Part shown: piece after piece, positions 24,905 to 33,060 of the stretch
Numbering within the stretch: the stretch's first letter is position 1
How the letters are laid out: every line of letters starts with the position of its first letter
DNA from: CAVXEH01 sp963805305
GTDB lineage: Bacteria > Chloroflexota > Limnocylindria > QHBO01
DNA: 64,000 nt
Assembly: GCA_963805305.1 (NCBI GenBank)
Contig: CAWDTM010000003.1
Location: 434,001 to 498,000 of the forward strand
Reading direction: 5' to 3'
The notes under the pieces: model-generated
Told to the model about the DNA's origin: nothing
Databases searched by the model: none
What the model saw: the letters and a program-made list of their open reading frames with translations, nothing else
Position numbers and translations under genes: made by a program

Positions 24905-25648
24905 ATGGCATTCGAGCGTTCCGTTCCAGGCACGGGCATCGGTCCGGAGCCGGTTGCCCCTCCGGCCGGCCTGGCGGAGGGCGATGGTGGCGACAGCGGC
25001 CAGGAGGTCCCGGTGCAGGTGCGGCTGCAGATCCTGTCCACGGAGCACTGGAGCCTCCTCGCCTCACGTTCCCTGGCATGGAACGAATCCTTCAGCCGCG
25101 CCGGGATGTTCCTCACCACGCTCTCCGGGGCGCTGGTTGCCCTTGCCCTGGTGGCGCAGGGCTCCGGGTTCTCCGACGACTTCACGACCTTCGCGCTCGT
25201 GGTGCTCCCGATCACCCTGTTCGTCGGAGTCACGACCATCCTGCGCTTGGGAGCCGCCAACACCCACGACGCGATCTGCGTCAAGGGCATGAACCGGATC
25301 CGCGGCGCCTACCTGGAGATCGCCCCGGGCCTGGAGCGCTACTTCGTGATGAGCGCGCACGACGACGCGCGCGGATCGGCCGTCACGATGGGCGTGGTGC
25401 CGAGCTCGCTGGTCCAGCTCCTCGCCGGCACGCCCACGCTGGTCATGGTCCTCAATGCCACGCTCGCCGCCGTCATCGGCGCGCTCGTCGTCCTGCGCGT
25501 CGACGGGGGGACGTACTGGGCGCTGGGCATCGGCGCAGTCGTCTTCCTCGCCACGTTCGTCGCCCACCTGCAGTACGGGCGGCGCGCCATCGCCCGCTAC
25601 CAGCGAACGGCGAGCCCGGCCATCTTCCCGTCGCCTCCGGAGGCGTGA
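24905..25648 (+). CDS. Hypothetical membrane protein
   Basis: A 247-residue protein with an acidic cytoplasmic N-terminus of about 40 residues. It then has a conserved-looking HWSLLASRSLAWNESFSRA segment, two membrane helices (near 75-95 and 105-125), a cytoplasmic loop and two more helices (near 170-220). The pattern resembles uncharacterised small actinobacterial/chloroflexal membrane proteins; I cannot name the family. ATG 24905 is preferred to the in-frame ATG at 24824, which lies upstream of the -10 hexamer. Confidence 0.7.
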   Translation: MAFERSVPGTGIGPEPVAPPAGLAEGDGGDSGQEVPVQVRLQILSTEHWSLLASRSLAWNESFSRAGMFLTTLSGALVALALVAQGSGFSDDFTTFALVVLPITLFVGVTTILRLGAANTHDAICVKGMNRIRGAYLEIAPGLERYFVMSAHDDARGSAVTMGVVPSSLVQLLAGTPTLVMVLNATLAAVIGALVVLRVDGGTYWALGIGAVVFLATFVAHLQYGRRAIARYQRTASPAIFPSPPEA

Positions 25649-25655
25649 GGAGCAG

Positions 25656-26270
25656 TCAGGCGCCGCCGGCGCGGTTTCGGCGGAGGACGAGCCCGGCGAC
25701 CGCCAGGGTGTAGACCACGGCCATGCCGACCAGGGCGGCAAGCGGCAGGCTCTCGGTATGGATGCCGTCAAGGGCGCCCGGCACGTTCAGGGCGAGCATC
25801 CCGAGCGCGGCCGCGGCCGCGATCAAGGTCACGAGGGCCGGCGTGAACCTGGCGCCGCGCGGCGCGACAAGGGCGGCGAAGCCGGCGACGGCACTGGCGA
25901 CCACTGCCGCGAACAGGCCCGCAGTAGGGCCGATGAGACGGGCAGAGAAGAGGCCGAAGCGCTCGTCCGCCCAGGCATGGAGCACGGCATCCAGGGCGCC
26001 GGCGAGCAGCAGGCCCGCGACGGCCACCGTCAACGCGTCGGAGCCGATGCGCGGCCACGCGCCGAACGAGCTGCGCGCGAAGAGGAGCAGGCCGCCGATA
26101 GCCAGCAGGCCCCAGGCGATCGGCAGCACCGCCTGCTGGAGGTCACCGGGAAGCAACGCGACCAGCGGGAGGGCGAGGTAGAGGCTGGCGCCGAAGGCAA
26201 GGATCGAGAGCGTCGCCCACCACGCCGCCCGGCCCGGGGTCGCCAGCGAGGGATCGGCGGTTTGCGCCAT
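25656..26270 (-). CDS. Hypothetical multi-pass membrane protein
   Basis: A 204-residue protein made of six or seven hydrophobic helices with short loops and an Arg/Asn-rich C-terminus (VLRRNRAGGA). No family is recognised. It starts 17 bases after the mmsA stop on the same strand, so it is probably co-transcribed with mmsA and could be a transporter-like partner, but nothing in the sequence shows a substrate. Confidence 0.68.
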   Translation of the reverse strand: MAQTADPSLATPGRAAWWATLSILAFGASLYLALPLVALLPGDLQQAVLPIAWGLLAIGGLLLFARSSFGAWPRIGSDALTVAVAGLLLAGALDAVLHAWADERFGLFSARLIGPTAGLFAAVVASAVAGFAALVAPRGARFTPALVTLIAAAAALGMLALNVPGALDGIHTESLPLAALVGMAVVYTLAVAGLVLRRNRAGGA

Positions 26271-26287
26271 CGGGTCGTGGCCGCCGG

Positions 26288-27826
26288 TCAGCGGGTGCGC
26301 GGGAAGCCGAGGTCGACGCTGCTCGTCGACGGGTCCGGCCAGCGCGAGGTGACCACCTTGCCGCGGGTGTAGAACGCGATCCCCTCGGGACCGTACATGT
26401 GCAGGTCGCCGAAGAGCGACCCCTTCCAGCCGCCGAAGCTGTAGTAGGCGACCGGCACGGGGATGGGGACGTTGACGCCCACCATGCCGACCTCCACGTC
26501 GAACTGGAACTGGCGCGCCGCACCGCCGTCGCGGGTGAAGATCGCCACCCCGTTGCCATACGGGTTGTCGTTGATGAGCTGCACCGCATCGGTGTAGGTC
26601 GGGACCCGCACGATCTCGAGCACCGGCCCGAAGACCTCATTGCGGTAGCACTCCATCTCCGGCGTCACCCGGTCGAGGAGGGAGACACCCAGGAAGAAGC
26701 CGCCATCGGTCCGGGAGTACAGGACGTGCTGGCGCCCGTCGACGACGACCTCGGCGCCCGCATCCCGTCCCGAATCAAGGTAGCTCGCCACCGTGTCGCG
26801 ATGCTCGCGGGTGATCAGCGGACCCATCTCCGACGACGGGTCGCTGCCGGGACCGACCTTGACCTTCGGGAGGCGCTCCTTGATGGCCGCCACGAGCGGG
26901 TCGGCCACGTCGCCCACCGCGGCCACCACGCTGATCGCCATGCAGCGCTCGCCCGCCGAGCCGTACGCCGCCGAGACCGCGGCGTCGGCCGCCATGCCGA
27001 TGTCGGCGTCGGGCAGGACAACCATGTGGTTCTTGGCCCCGCCCAGGGCCTGGCAGCGCTTCCCGGCGGCGGTTGCATGCTCATAGATGTAGCGCGCCAC
27101 CGGCGTGGAGCCCACGAAGCTGATGGCCGCAACGTCCGGGTCGGAAAGGATCGCGTCGACGGCGGACTTGTCGCCATGGATGACGTTGAAGACGCCATCG
27201 GGCAGGCCTGCTTCCTTCAGGAGCTCCGCCATGTAGACCGATGCCGACGGGTCCTTTTCGCTCGGCTTGAGGACGAACGTGTTCCCGCAGGCGATGGCGT
27301 TGGCGAACATCCACATGGGGACCATGGCCGGGAAGTTGAACGGGGTGATGCCGGCCACCACGCCGAGCGGCTGGCGAATCTGATAGACGTCGATGCCGGT
27401 CGATACCTGCTCACTGAAGCCGCCCTTGAGCAGGTGCGGAATGCCGGTAGCGAATTCGATGTTCTCCAGGCCACGGGCGACCTCGCCCTGGGCGTCGGAG
27501 GGCACCTTGCCGTGCTCCGCGGTGAGGTGCGCCGCGATCTCGACCCGGTGCTGCTCGACGAGGTTGCGGATGCGGAACATGATCTCCGTCCGCTTGCTGA
27601 TGGACGTTGCGCGCCAGGCGGGGAAGGCGTCAGCGGCCGCCCGCACGGCGGCGCGAACCTCCTCTGCCGAGGCGAAGTCCACCTCGCGGGCGAGCTCGCC
27701 GGTCGCCGGGTCGTAGACGGGTCCGGAGCGGCCGGAGATGCCGGCCACCCGGCGTCCGTTGATCCAGTGGTTGACCCGCCCGGTCGTCCGCGGGGCGGCG
27801 GCGGTGGGCTGAGCGACCTGCGTCAT
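26288..27826 (-). CDS. mmsA: Methylmalonate-semialdehyde dehydrogenase (CoA-acylating)
   Basis: A 512-residue aldehyde dehydrogenase. It converts methylmalonate semialdehyde (valine degradation) or malonate semialdehyde/IolA substrates with CoA to propionyl-CoA or acetyl-CoA. The ALDH cofactor strand ITPFNFPAMVPMWMF near residue 160 and the catalytic-Cys segment GSAGERCMAISVV near 288 are those of the MmsA/IolA group. Usual length is about 500. There is an N-terminal run of Thr/Ala/Pro before NHWINGRRV. A 17-base near-palindrome lies 37 bases upstream of the ATG, so regulation by a repressor is likely. No other valine or inositol genes are adjacent. Confidence 0.93.
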   Translation of the reverse strand: MTQVAQPTAAAPRTTGRVNHWINGRRVAGISGRSGPVYDPATGELAREVDFASAEEVRAAVRAAADAFPAWRATSISKRTEIMFRIRNLVEQHRVEIAAHLTAEHGKVPSDAQGEVARGLENIEFATGIPHLLKGGFSEQVSTGIDVYQIRQPLGVVAGITPFNFPAMVPMWMFANAIACGNTFVLKPSEKDPSASVYMAELLKEAGLPDGVFNVIHGDKSAVDAILSDPDVAAISFVGSTPVARYIYEHATAAGKRCQALGGAKNHMVVLPDADIGMAADAAVSAAYGSAGERCMAISVVAAVGDVADPLVAAIKERLPKVKVGPGSDPSSEMGPLITREHRDTVASYLDSGRDAGAEVVVDGRQHVLYSRTDGGFFLGVSLLDRVTPEMECYRNEVFGPVLEIVRVPTYTDAVQLINDNPYGNGVAIFTRDGGAARQFQFDVEVGMVGVNVPIPVPVAYYSFGGWKGSLFGDLHMYGPEGIAFYTRGKVVTSRWPDPSTSSVDLGFPRTR

Positions 27827-27862
27827 GCCTGCGTACCTTTCGTCCTGGTGCCGGAAGTCTTC

Positions 27863-27879
27863 AAGTCTTTTAAAGAGTT
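27863..27879. promoter_or_regulatory. 17-bp near-palindrome, operator candidate copy 3 (mmsA)
   Basis: AAGTCTT-TTA-AAGAGTT, again preceded by GTCTTC, in the 112-base gap between the cysteine synthase stop and the mmsA start. It matches the two copies at 10214 and 10251 in both arms and flank. Confidence 0.5.
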
Positions 27880-27938
27880 GGGGAACCCACCTTACCGCGA
27901 CCCGGTTCGCGTGTCAGCCCGAACGCCCGGCCGCCCGC

Positions 27939-29075
27939 TCAGGGGCGCCGCACGATGACGCCGGTGCGGGAGTCCCGCCAGTCGTAATCGCTGACCGCCT
28001 CCTCCGGGTGGAGCAGGCCCACCGAGCGGAGCCAGTCGTCGTTGTACAGCTTGCCTAGGTAGTTGCGCCCTGAGTCGGGGAGCAGGACGACGAAGAGGGC
28101 ATCGGGGTCGTCGACCTCCCTCGCCACCTGGAGCCCTGCCCACAGCGCCGTCCCCGACGACTCCCCGACCAGGATCCCCTCGGTCGCGGTCGCCTGGCGC
28201 GCGGTGAGCAGCGAGTCGCGGTCGCCGACCCGCACGATGAGGTTGCAGGCCTCCCGGTCGTACGTGGCGGGCCAGAAATCCTCGCCCACGCCCTCGGTGA
28301 GGTACGGCCGCGGCGTGTCGCCGGAGAAGACGCTGCCCTCCGTGTCCGCCCCCACGATGACCGCCGCCGGGCTTCGCTCGCGGAGCGCCCTGCTGATGCC
28401 GCTGATCGTCCCGCCGGTGCCGATGCCCGCCACGAAGTGGGTGACGCGCCCGGCGGTCGCCTCCCAGATCTCCGCCCCGGTCGTGAGCTCGTGGGTGCGC
28501 GGATTCTCCGGGTTCGCATACTGATCTGGCTTCCAGGCACCGGGAATCTCGCGGGCGAGGCGGTCCGAGACCCGGTAGTAGCTGCGCTCGTCGTCGGGAT
28601 CCACGTCGGTGGGACAGACGATGACCTCCGCGCCGTAGGCCCGCAGCAGCGCCCGCTTCTCCTCCGACTGCTTGTCCGCCATGACGAAGATGCAGCGATA
28701 GCCACGGACAGCTGCGGCCATGGCCAGGCCCACGCCGGTGTTGCCGCTGGTGGGCTCCACGATCGTGCCCCCCGGCTTCAGGAGACCGGCGCGCTCGGCT
28801 GCCTCGATCATGGGAACCGCGATCCGGTCCTTCACCGAGCCGCCCGGGTTCACCGCCTCGAGCTTGGCGACGACCCTCGAGCGCAGGCCGGCGGCCAGGC
28901 GGTCGAGGGCGACGAGCGGGGTACGCCCGATGGCTGCGGTGACGTCGGAATGGATCGCCGACCCGGCCCCTGGGCGTGGGGTCTCCCGCGGATCAGCCAG
29001 GGGACGGCTCCGACGACGGTTCGGGCGGCGGGGCTGCGGCGCTCTCGCTCGATGCGTCGCCGTCGGGCTTTGCAC
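27939..29075 (-). CDS. Cysteine synthase / cystathionine beta-synthase-like PLP enzyme
   Basis: Fold-type II PLP enzyme of the OASS/CBS family. Counted from the GTG at 29075 (378 residues), the core starts near residue 46: AAIGRTPLVAL, the PLP lysine in NPGGSVKDR near 75, EPTSGNTGVGLA near 105, GIGTGGTISG near 217 and a late GESSGTALWAG. The C-terminus extends to a LYNDDWLRSVG-type segment seen in cystathionine beta-synthases; no CBS domains are attached. The start is a problem: no ATG, GTG or TTG lies in frame between the lgt stop and the conserved core, so either GTG 29075 (inside lgt, 83 bases overlap) or a rare codon such as the CTG near 29000 is used. Cysteine synthesis and transsulfuration are both possible. 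Confidence 0.85.
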   Translation of the reverse strand: MQSPTATHRARAPQPRRPNRRRSRPLADPRETPRPGAGSAIHSDVTAAIGRTPLVALDRLAAGLRSRVVAKLEAVNPGGSVKDRIAVPMIEAAERAGLLKPGGTIVEPTSGNTGVGLAMAAAVRGYRCIFVMADKQSEEKRALLRAYGAEVIVCPTDVDPDDERSYYRVSDRLAREIPGAWKPDQYANPENPRTHELTTGAEIWEATAGRVTHFVAGIGTGGTISGISRALRERSPAAVIVGADTEGSVFSGDTPRPYLTEGVGEDFWPATYDREACNLIVRVGDRDSLLTARQATATEGILVGESSGTALWAGLQVAREVDDPDALFVVLLPDSGRNYLGKLYNDDWLRSVGLLHPEEAVSDYDWRDSRTGVIVRRP

Positions 29076-29925
29076 GGTGCATCCAGGCCCCCGGCGTGCC
29101 CCAGCCCCGGCGATGGCGCATCACCAGGAAGATGGCGGCGGCCAGGATCCCCAGCAGGCCCAGCCAGGTTGCGGTCGGCAGTGGTCCAATGAACCAGTTG
29201 TCGACCCGGTACATCTCCAGGAAGGAGCGGACCCAGCCATACCAGATCAGGTAGAGCAGCATGATGTCGCCGTCGAACAGGCGAGCGGCGAAGCGCCGTC
29301 CGACGTAGAGGATGATCGCGAGCCCCACCAGGTTGAGGATCGCCTCGTACGCGAAGAGCGGCACGAAGTGGGTGGTGGCCACCGGGAAGCTGATGGGGTC
29401 CCATTGCGTCCCGGCCCGGTGTGCGGCGTCGATCTGGATGCCCCAGGGCAGGCAGAACGGGAAGCCCTGCGTGCCGCACTGGGTGACCGGTGGCCCGTAG
29501 AGCTCCTGGTTCACGAAGTTGCCGAGCCGGCCGATGGCCTGCCCCAGCAGCAGCGCAGGGGCGAAGATGTCCAGCCAGCGCAGGAACACCAGGTGGTTCC
29601 GGCGCGTGTACCACCAGATCGCCGCGGCCCCGCCGATGATCGCGCCGGGGATCCCCAGCCCGCCGTTCCATACCTGCGGGATCAACCACGGGTCCTTCGA
29701 GTAGATGGGACCCCACTGGTGGATCACGTGGTAGAGACGCGCGGCCACGACGGCAGCGACGATGACCCACAGGAGCATGGACCAGCCGTGCTCCGGGTCC
29801 TCGCCCCTACGGCGCGCCTCGGCGGTGCCGAGGACCGCACCCAGGACGACGGCGCTGGCGATGATGATCCCGTACCAGTGGACGTCGATGGGACCGATGT
29901 GGAAGGCGATCGGGTCGATGAACAT
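28993..29925 (-). CDS. lgt: Prolipoprotein diacylglyceryl transferase
   Basis: Integral membrane enzyme that transfers diacylglyceryl from phosphatidylglycerol to the lipobox cysteine of prelipoproteins. The 310-residue protein has about seven membrane helices and the Lgt signature GRLGNFVNQELYG near residue 142, with conserved HWYG near 16 and GGLGIPGAIIGG near 88. A hydrophilic C-terminal tail (Ser/Pro/Glu-rich) extends past the last helix. It serves the lipoproteins seen at 14779 and 54219. The promoter hexamer TAGAAT is eight bases upstream and includes the stop codon of the preceding MFS gene. Confidence 0.96.
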   Translation of the reverse strand: MFIDPIAFHIGPIDVHWYGIIIASAVVLGAVLGTAEARRRGEDPEHGWSMLLWVIVAAVVAARLYHVIHQWGPIYSKDPWLIPQVWNGGLGIPGAIIGGAAAIWWYTRRNHLVFLRWLDIFAPALLLGQAIGRLGNFVNQELYGPPVTQCGTQGFPFCLPWGIQIDAAHRAGTQWDPISFPVATTHFVPLFAYEAILNLVGLAIILYVGRRFAARLFDGDIMLLYLIWYGWVRSFLEMYRVDNWFIGPLPTATWLGLLGILAAAIFLVMRHRRGWGTPGAWMHRAKPDGDASSESAAAPPPEPSSEPSPG

Positions 29926-29933
29926 CGGGCGGC

Positions 29934-29939
29934 ATTCTA
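29934..29939 (-). promoter_or_regulatory. -10 element of lgt overlapping a stop codon
   Basis: TAGAAT on the minus strand, eight bases before ATG 29925. Its first three bases (29939-29937) are the TAG stop codon of the upstream MFS gene. Confidence 0.6.
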
Positions 29940-31256
29940 CTCCGCTGCCGGCGGAGCGCCCGGCCCGGGAGCCGGATCGACCAGGGTGTCAAGGGCCACC
30001 GCGCCGAACTCCGCCGCCTGCACGTCGACCGGCGGGGCCTGCCCGGGGAACCGCTGAAGGGTCCGCAGCGACGGGAAGAGCCAGCTCCAGGCACCGGCGA
30101 CCATGATCGTCGCCACCCCGCCGACCAGGACCGCCGGGACGGTCCCCCACCAGGCGGCCGTGACGCCCGACTCGAACTCGCCGAGCTCGTTCGAGGCACC
30201 AATGAAGACCGCGTTCACCGCGCTCACCCGACCGCGAATCGCGTCCGGCGTGGTGAGCTGGACGAGCAGGTGGCGGACATACACGCTGACCATGTCCGCG
30301 GCACCGAGGACCACGAGAGCGGCGAGCGTCAACGGGAAGCTGGTCGAGACCCCGAAGACCAGCGTCGAGGCGCCGAAGACCGCCACGCCGCCGAACATCC
30401 AGAGACCCACGTGCCGAGTGACGGGACGGGCGGAAAGGATCCCCGCGCAGACCGCCGCGCCCACGGCCGGGGCCGCCCGCAGAACGCCAAGGCCCGTCGG
30501 GCCAACGTGGAGGATGTCACTGGCGTAGACCGGCAGGAGGGCCGTCGCCCCGCCGAAGAGGACGGCGAACAGGTCGAGCGAGATCGACCCCAGCACCACG
30601 GCGTGAGATCGGACGAAGACAACGCCGGAGAGCACCGTGCGAAGGCTGATGGGCTCGCGAACGCGCTCGGAGCGTCCGCCGCCCCGCACGCCCAGGAGGA
30701 GCAGGCTGCCCAGCGCGGTCATGACCGCGACGACCACGTACACCACCGCCGGCCCGGCCAGGAAGAGAAGTCCGCCCAGCGCCGGCCCGGCGATCGTGGC
30801 GATCTGTCCCGTTGACGAGGTGACCGCGATGGCGTTGCCGAAGTCCGCGGTCGGCACCAGGTTCGGCAGCAGCGCCTGCCCGGTCGGCATGCTGAAGGCT
30901 CGAGCCACGCCGAACAGGGTCATGACCGCGAAGATCGGCCAGGCGGAGGGCAGGCCCACCATGGTGAGGACGGCGAGCAGGACCGCGCACGCGGCCAGGA
31001 GCGCGTAGCAGGCGGCCATGATCCGCCGCCGGTCGAGATGGTCGGCCGCCTGGCCGGCGGGCAGCACGAGCACGACGAACGGCAGGAACTGCGAGAGGCC
31101 GATGAGCCCGAGGTCAAGCGGGTTGCGGGTCAGCTGGTAGACCTGGTACCCCAGGGCGACGATGAGCATCTGGGCGCCGAACGCGCCGGCCAGGCGCGCG
31201 GCAAGGTAGCGCCGGAAGTCGGCATGCTGCATGACGCGGGGGAGGCGGCTCGACAT
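29937..31256 (-). CDS. MFS transporter
   Basis: A 439-residue major facilitator with about twelve hydrophobic helices. It resembles the EntS/MFS_3 group: DFRRYLAARLAGAFGAQM at the start, the loop AADHLDRRRIMAA near residue 73 (a variant of the MFS loop 2-3 motif) and a central cytoplasmic loop near 200. Exporters of siderophores or drugs belong here, but no substrate is shown. A TATCGT hexamer ten bases before ATG 31256 would overlap the GTG at 31268, so ATG 31256 is preferred. The C-terminal tail is long and Pro/Ala-rich. Confidence 0.88.
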   Translation of the reverse strand: MSSRLPRVMQHADFRRYLAARLAGAFGAQMLIVALGYQVYQLTRNPLDLGLIGLSQFLPFVVLVLPAGQAADHLDRRRIMAACYALLAACAVLLAVLTMVGLPSAWPIFAVMTLFGVARAFSMPTGQALLPNLVPTADFGNAIAVTSSTGQIATIAGPALGGLLFLAGPAVVYVVVAVMTALGSLLLLGVRGGGRSERVREPISLRTVLSGVVFVRSHAVVLGSISLDLFAVLFGGATALLPVYASDILHVGPTGLGVLRAAPAVGAAVCAGILSARPVTRHVGLWMFGGVAVFGASTLVFGVSTSFPLTLAALVVLGAADMVSVYVRHLLVQLTTPDAIRGRVSAVNAVFIGASNELGEFESGVTAAWWGTVPAVLVGGVATIMVAGAWSWLFPSLRTLQRFPGQAPPVDVQAAEFGAVALDTLVDPAPGPGAPPAAE

Positions 31257-31266
31257 GGGAACGGCC

Positions 31267-31272
31267 ACGATA
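31267..31272 (-). promoter_or_regulatory. -10 element of the MFS gene
   Basis: TATCGT on the minus strand preceded by GC, ten bases before ATG 31256. It overlaps the alternative GTG start at 31268 and so argues against it. Confidence 0.5.
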
Positions 31273-31314
31273 GCGCAGACGTCCCGGCGGGTCGCCCGAA
31301 CGGGCGCGTGGCGC

Positions 31315-31320
31315 TACGAT
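31315..31320 (+). promoter_or_regulatory. -10 element (leaderless) of the gene at 31327
   Basis: TACGAT preceded by GC, six bases before ATG 31327, with no ribosome site. Confidence 0.55.
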
Positions 31321-31326
31321 CCGGAC

Positions 31327-31602
31327 ATGTTCCTGCCACTCGTCTGGACCGTCTTCGTGGTGCTCGCCGTGATCAGCTTCGGGATGATCGCGGCGTACTG
31401 GCTCGACGTGCAGGATCGGCCCGACCTGTCGTACTGGCGGCGCGTGGGCTACTCGGTGGCGGCCATCGTGTTCCCGATCACGCTCCCCCTGTACGCCCTC
31501 GGGGAGGGGGCCGGCTGGCCGCGGGCTCTGCGCATCGGCGCCTTCATCCCCATGGTGGCGCTTGCCCTCTTCTTCGCCTTCCTGTTCGGCCTGATCCATT
31601 GA
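31327..31602 (+). CDS. Small hypothetical membrane protein
   Basis: A 91-residue protein with three hydrophobic segments: residues 5-25, about 43-60 and 72-90. A loop with DVQDRPDLSYWRR lies between the first two. The family is unknown. It sits between the divergent MFS gene and the M20 peptidase, each with its own leaderless-type promoter. Confidence 0.65.
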   Translation: MFLPLVWTVFVVLAVISFGMIAAYWLDVQDRPDLSYWRRVGYSVAAIVFPITLPLYALGEGAGWPRALRIGAFIPMVALALFFAFLFGLIH

Positions 31603-31618
31603 CCGGGCCGTCCCCGGC

Positions 31619-31624
31619 TATCAT
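31619..31624 (+). promoter_or_regulatory. -10 element (leaderless) of the M20 peptidase
   Basis: TATCAT preceded by GC, six bases before ATG 31631. Confidence 0.6.
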
Positions 31625-31630
31625 CGGATC

Positions 31631-33052
31631 ATGACGATCGAGACCACCGCGGCGGTGGAGGCCGCCCTGGATCACGCGCGCGCCGGCGCGGACGAAACGC
31701 TCGCACAGCTCGACGCGTTCCTGCGTATCGAGTCGGTCAGCGCGGACCCGGCCCGAGATGGCGCGGTGCGCGAGGCCGGGCGCTGGGTCATGGACCGCCT
31801 CGAGGGCATTGGTTTCGAGCACGTCGCGGCCCACGAGACCTCGGGCCACCCCATCATCACCGCCGACTGGCTGCAGGCCGGCGAGGACCGGCCCACCGTC
31901 CTCGTCTACTGCCACTACGACGTCCAGCCGTCCGACCCCGAGGACGAATGGGTCCGGCCCCCGTTCGACCCGCGCCACGAGGACGGGCGGATCTACGCCC
32001 GCGGCGCCGGCGACGACAAGGGCCAGGTCGTCATCCACCTGCGCGCCGCCGAGGCGTGGATGCGCACCGCGGGACGCCTCCCGCTCAACCTGCGGATCTT
32101 CTTCGAGGGCGACGAGGAGGTGGGCTCGGAGCCGGCGGACCGCTTCATCATGGAGCACCCGGAGCTCCTGGCCGCCGACGTCTGCGTGGTGAGCGACACC
32201 GGCATGCAGGACGACGAGGGCACGCCGGCGCTCACGTACGGGTTGCGCGGAATTGCCTACTTCGAGGTGAAGGTCTCCGGCCCCTTCCAGGACCTGCATT
32301 CGGGCGAGTACGGCGGCGCCATCGCCAACCCGGCCAACGTCCTGGTCAAGATGCTCGCCAGCCTCCAGGACGACCGCGGCCGGGTCACCATCCCCGGCTT
32401 CTACGACCGCGTCCGCCCATTGACCGATGCCGACCGCAGCGCATACGCGGATATCCCCTTCGACCCCGAGGAGCTGCGCAGCACCCTGGACGTGCCCGCG
32501 CTCTGGGACGGCGAGGAGGGCTACAGCGTGCTCGAGCGGCTCTCGGCGCGGCCGACCTTCGACGTGAACGGGCTCTGGGGCGGCTACTCCGGCGACGGAG
32601 CGAAGACCATCATTCCGGCCTGGGCCGCGGCGAAGTTCAGCACGCGCCTCGTCCCCGACCAGGACTTCCACGAGATCGAGCGGGTCGTGGTCGACCACCT
32701 GACGTCAATCGCACCACCGGAGGTCCGCGTCGAGGTGCGGGTCATTCACGGGGGTGCCCCGGCGCTGACCACGCTCGACCACCCGGCGGTGGCGGTCGCC
32801 TCCGAGGCGTTGGAGGCGACCTTCGGACGGAAGCCTGTCTTCCTGCGCAGCGGTGGGTCGATCCCCGTGGTCGCCGCGCTGGAAGCCCATGCCGGCCTGA
32901 AGTCGGTGCTGGTGGGCTTTGCGTCGCCGAACGGCAACTTCCACGCTCCCAACGAGTGGATGCCCGAGGCGAACGTCCACGGCGGGATCGAGGCGATCGT
33001 CCGGCTGTGGGGTGCCATGGGCGAGGTGAGCGGCGCGCAGCTGCGGGGCTGA
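31631..33052 (+). CDS. M20 family metallopeptidase (dipeptidase)
   Basis: A 473-residue M20/M28-type zinc peptidase, probably a cytoplasmic dipeptidase or carboxypeptidase. Metal and catalytic motifs are visible: VYCHYDVQPSDPEDEW near residue 96 (first His and catalytic Asp), GAGDDKGQVV near 128 (bridging Asp), FEGDEEVGS near 156 (catalytic Glu and ligand Glu), CVVSDTG near 183 and a late NFHAPNEW near 437 (last His). The lid domain sits between about residues 200 and 330. Length and motifs match the PepV/CNDP-like branch. A regulator gene follows after eight bases. Confidence 0.93.
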   Translation: MTIETTAAVEAALDHARAGADETLAQLDAFLRIESVSADPARDGAVREAGRWVMDRLEGIGFEHVAAHETSGHPIITADWLQAGEDRPTVLVYCHYDVQPSDPEDEWVRPPFDPRHEDGRIYARGAGDDKGQVVIHLRAAEAWMRTAGRLPLNLRIFFEGDEEVGSEPADRFIMEHPELLAADVCVVSDTGMQDDEGTPALTYGLRGIAYFEVKVSGPFQDLHSGEYGGAIANPANVLVKMLASLQDDRGRVTIPGFYDRVRPLTDADRSAYADIPFDPEELRSTLDVPALWDGEEGYSVLERLSARPTFDVNGLWGGYSGDGAKTIIPAWAAAKFSTRLVPDQDFHEIERVVVDHLTSIAPPEVRVEVRVIHGGAPALTTLDHPAVAVASEALEATFGRKPVFLRSGGSIPVVAALEAHAGLKSVLVGFASPNGNFHAPNEWMPEANVHGGIEAIVRLWGAMGEVSGAQLRG

Positions 33053-33060
33053 CGGTGGAG

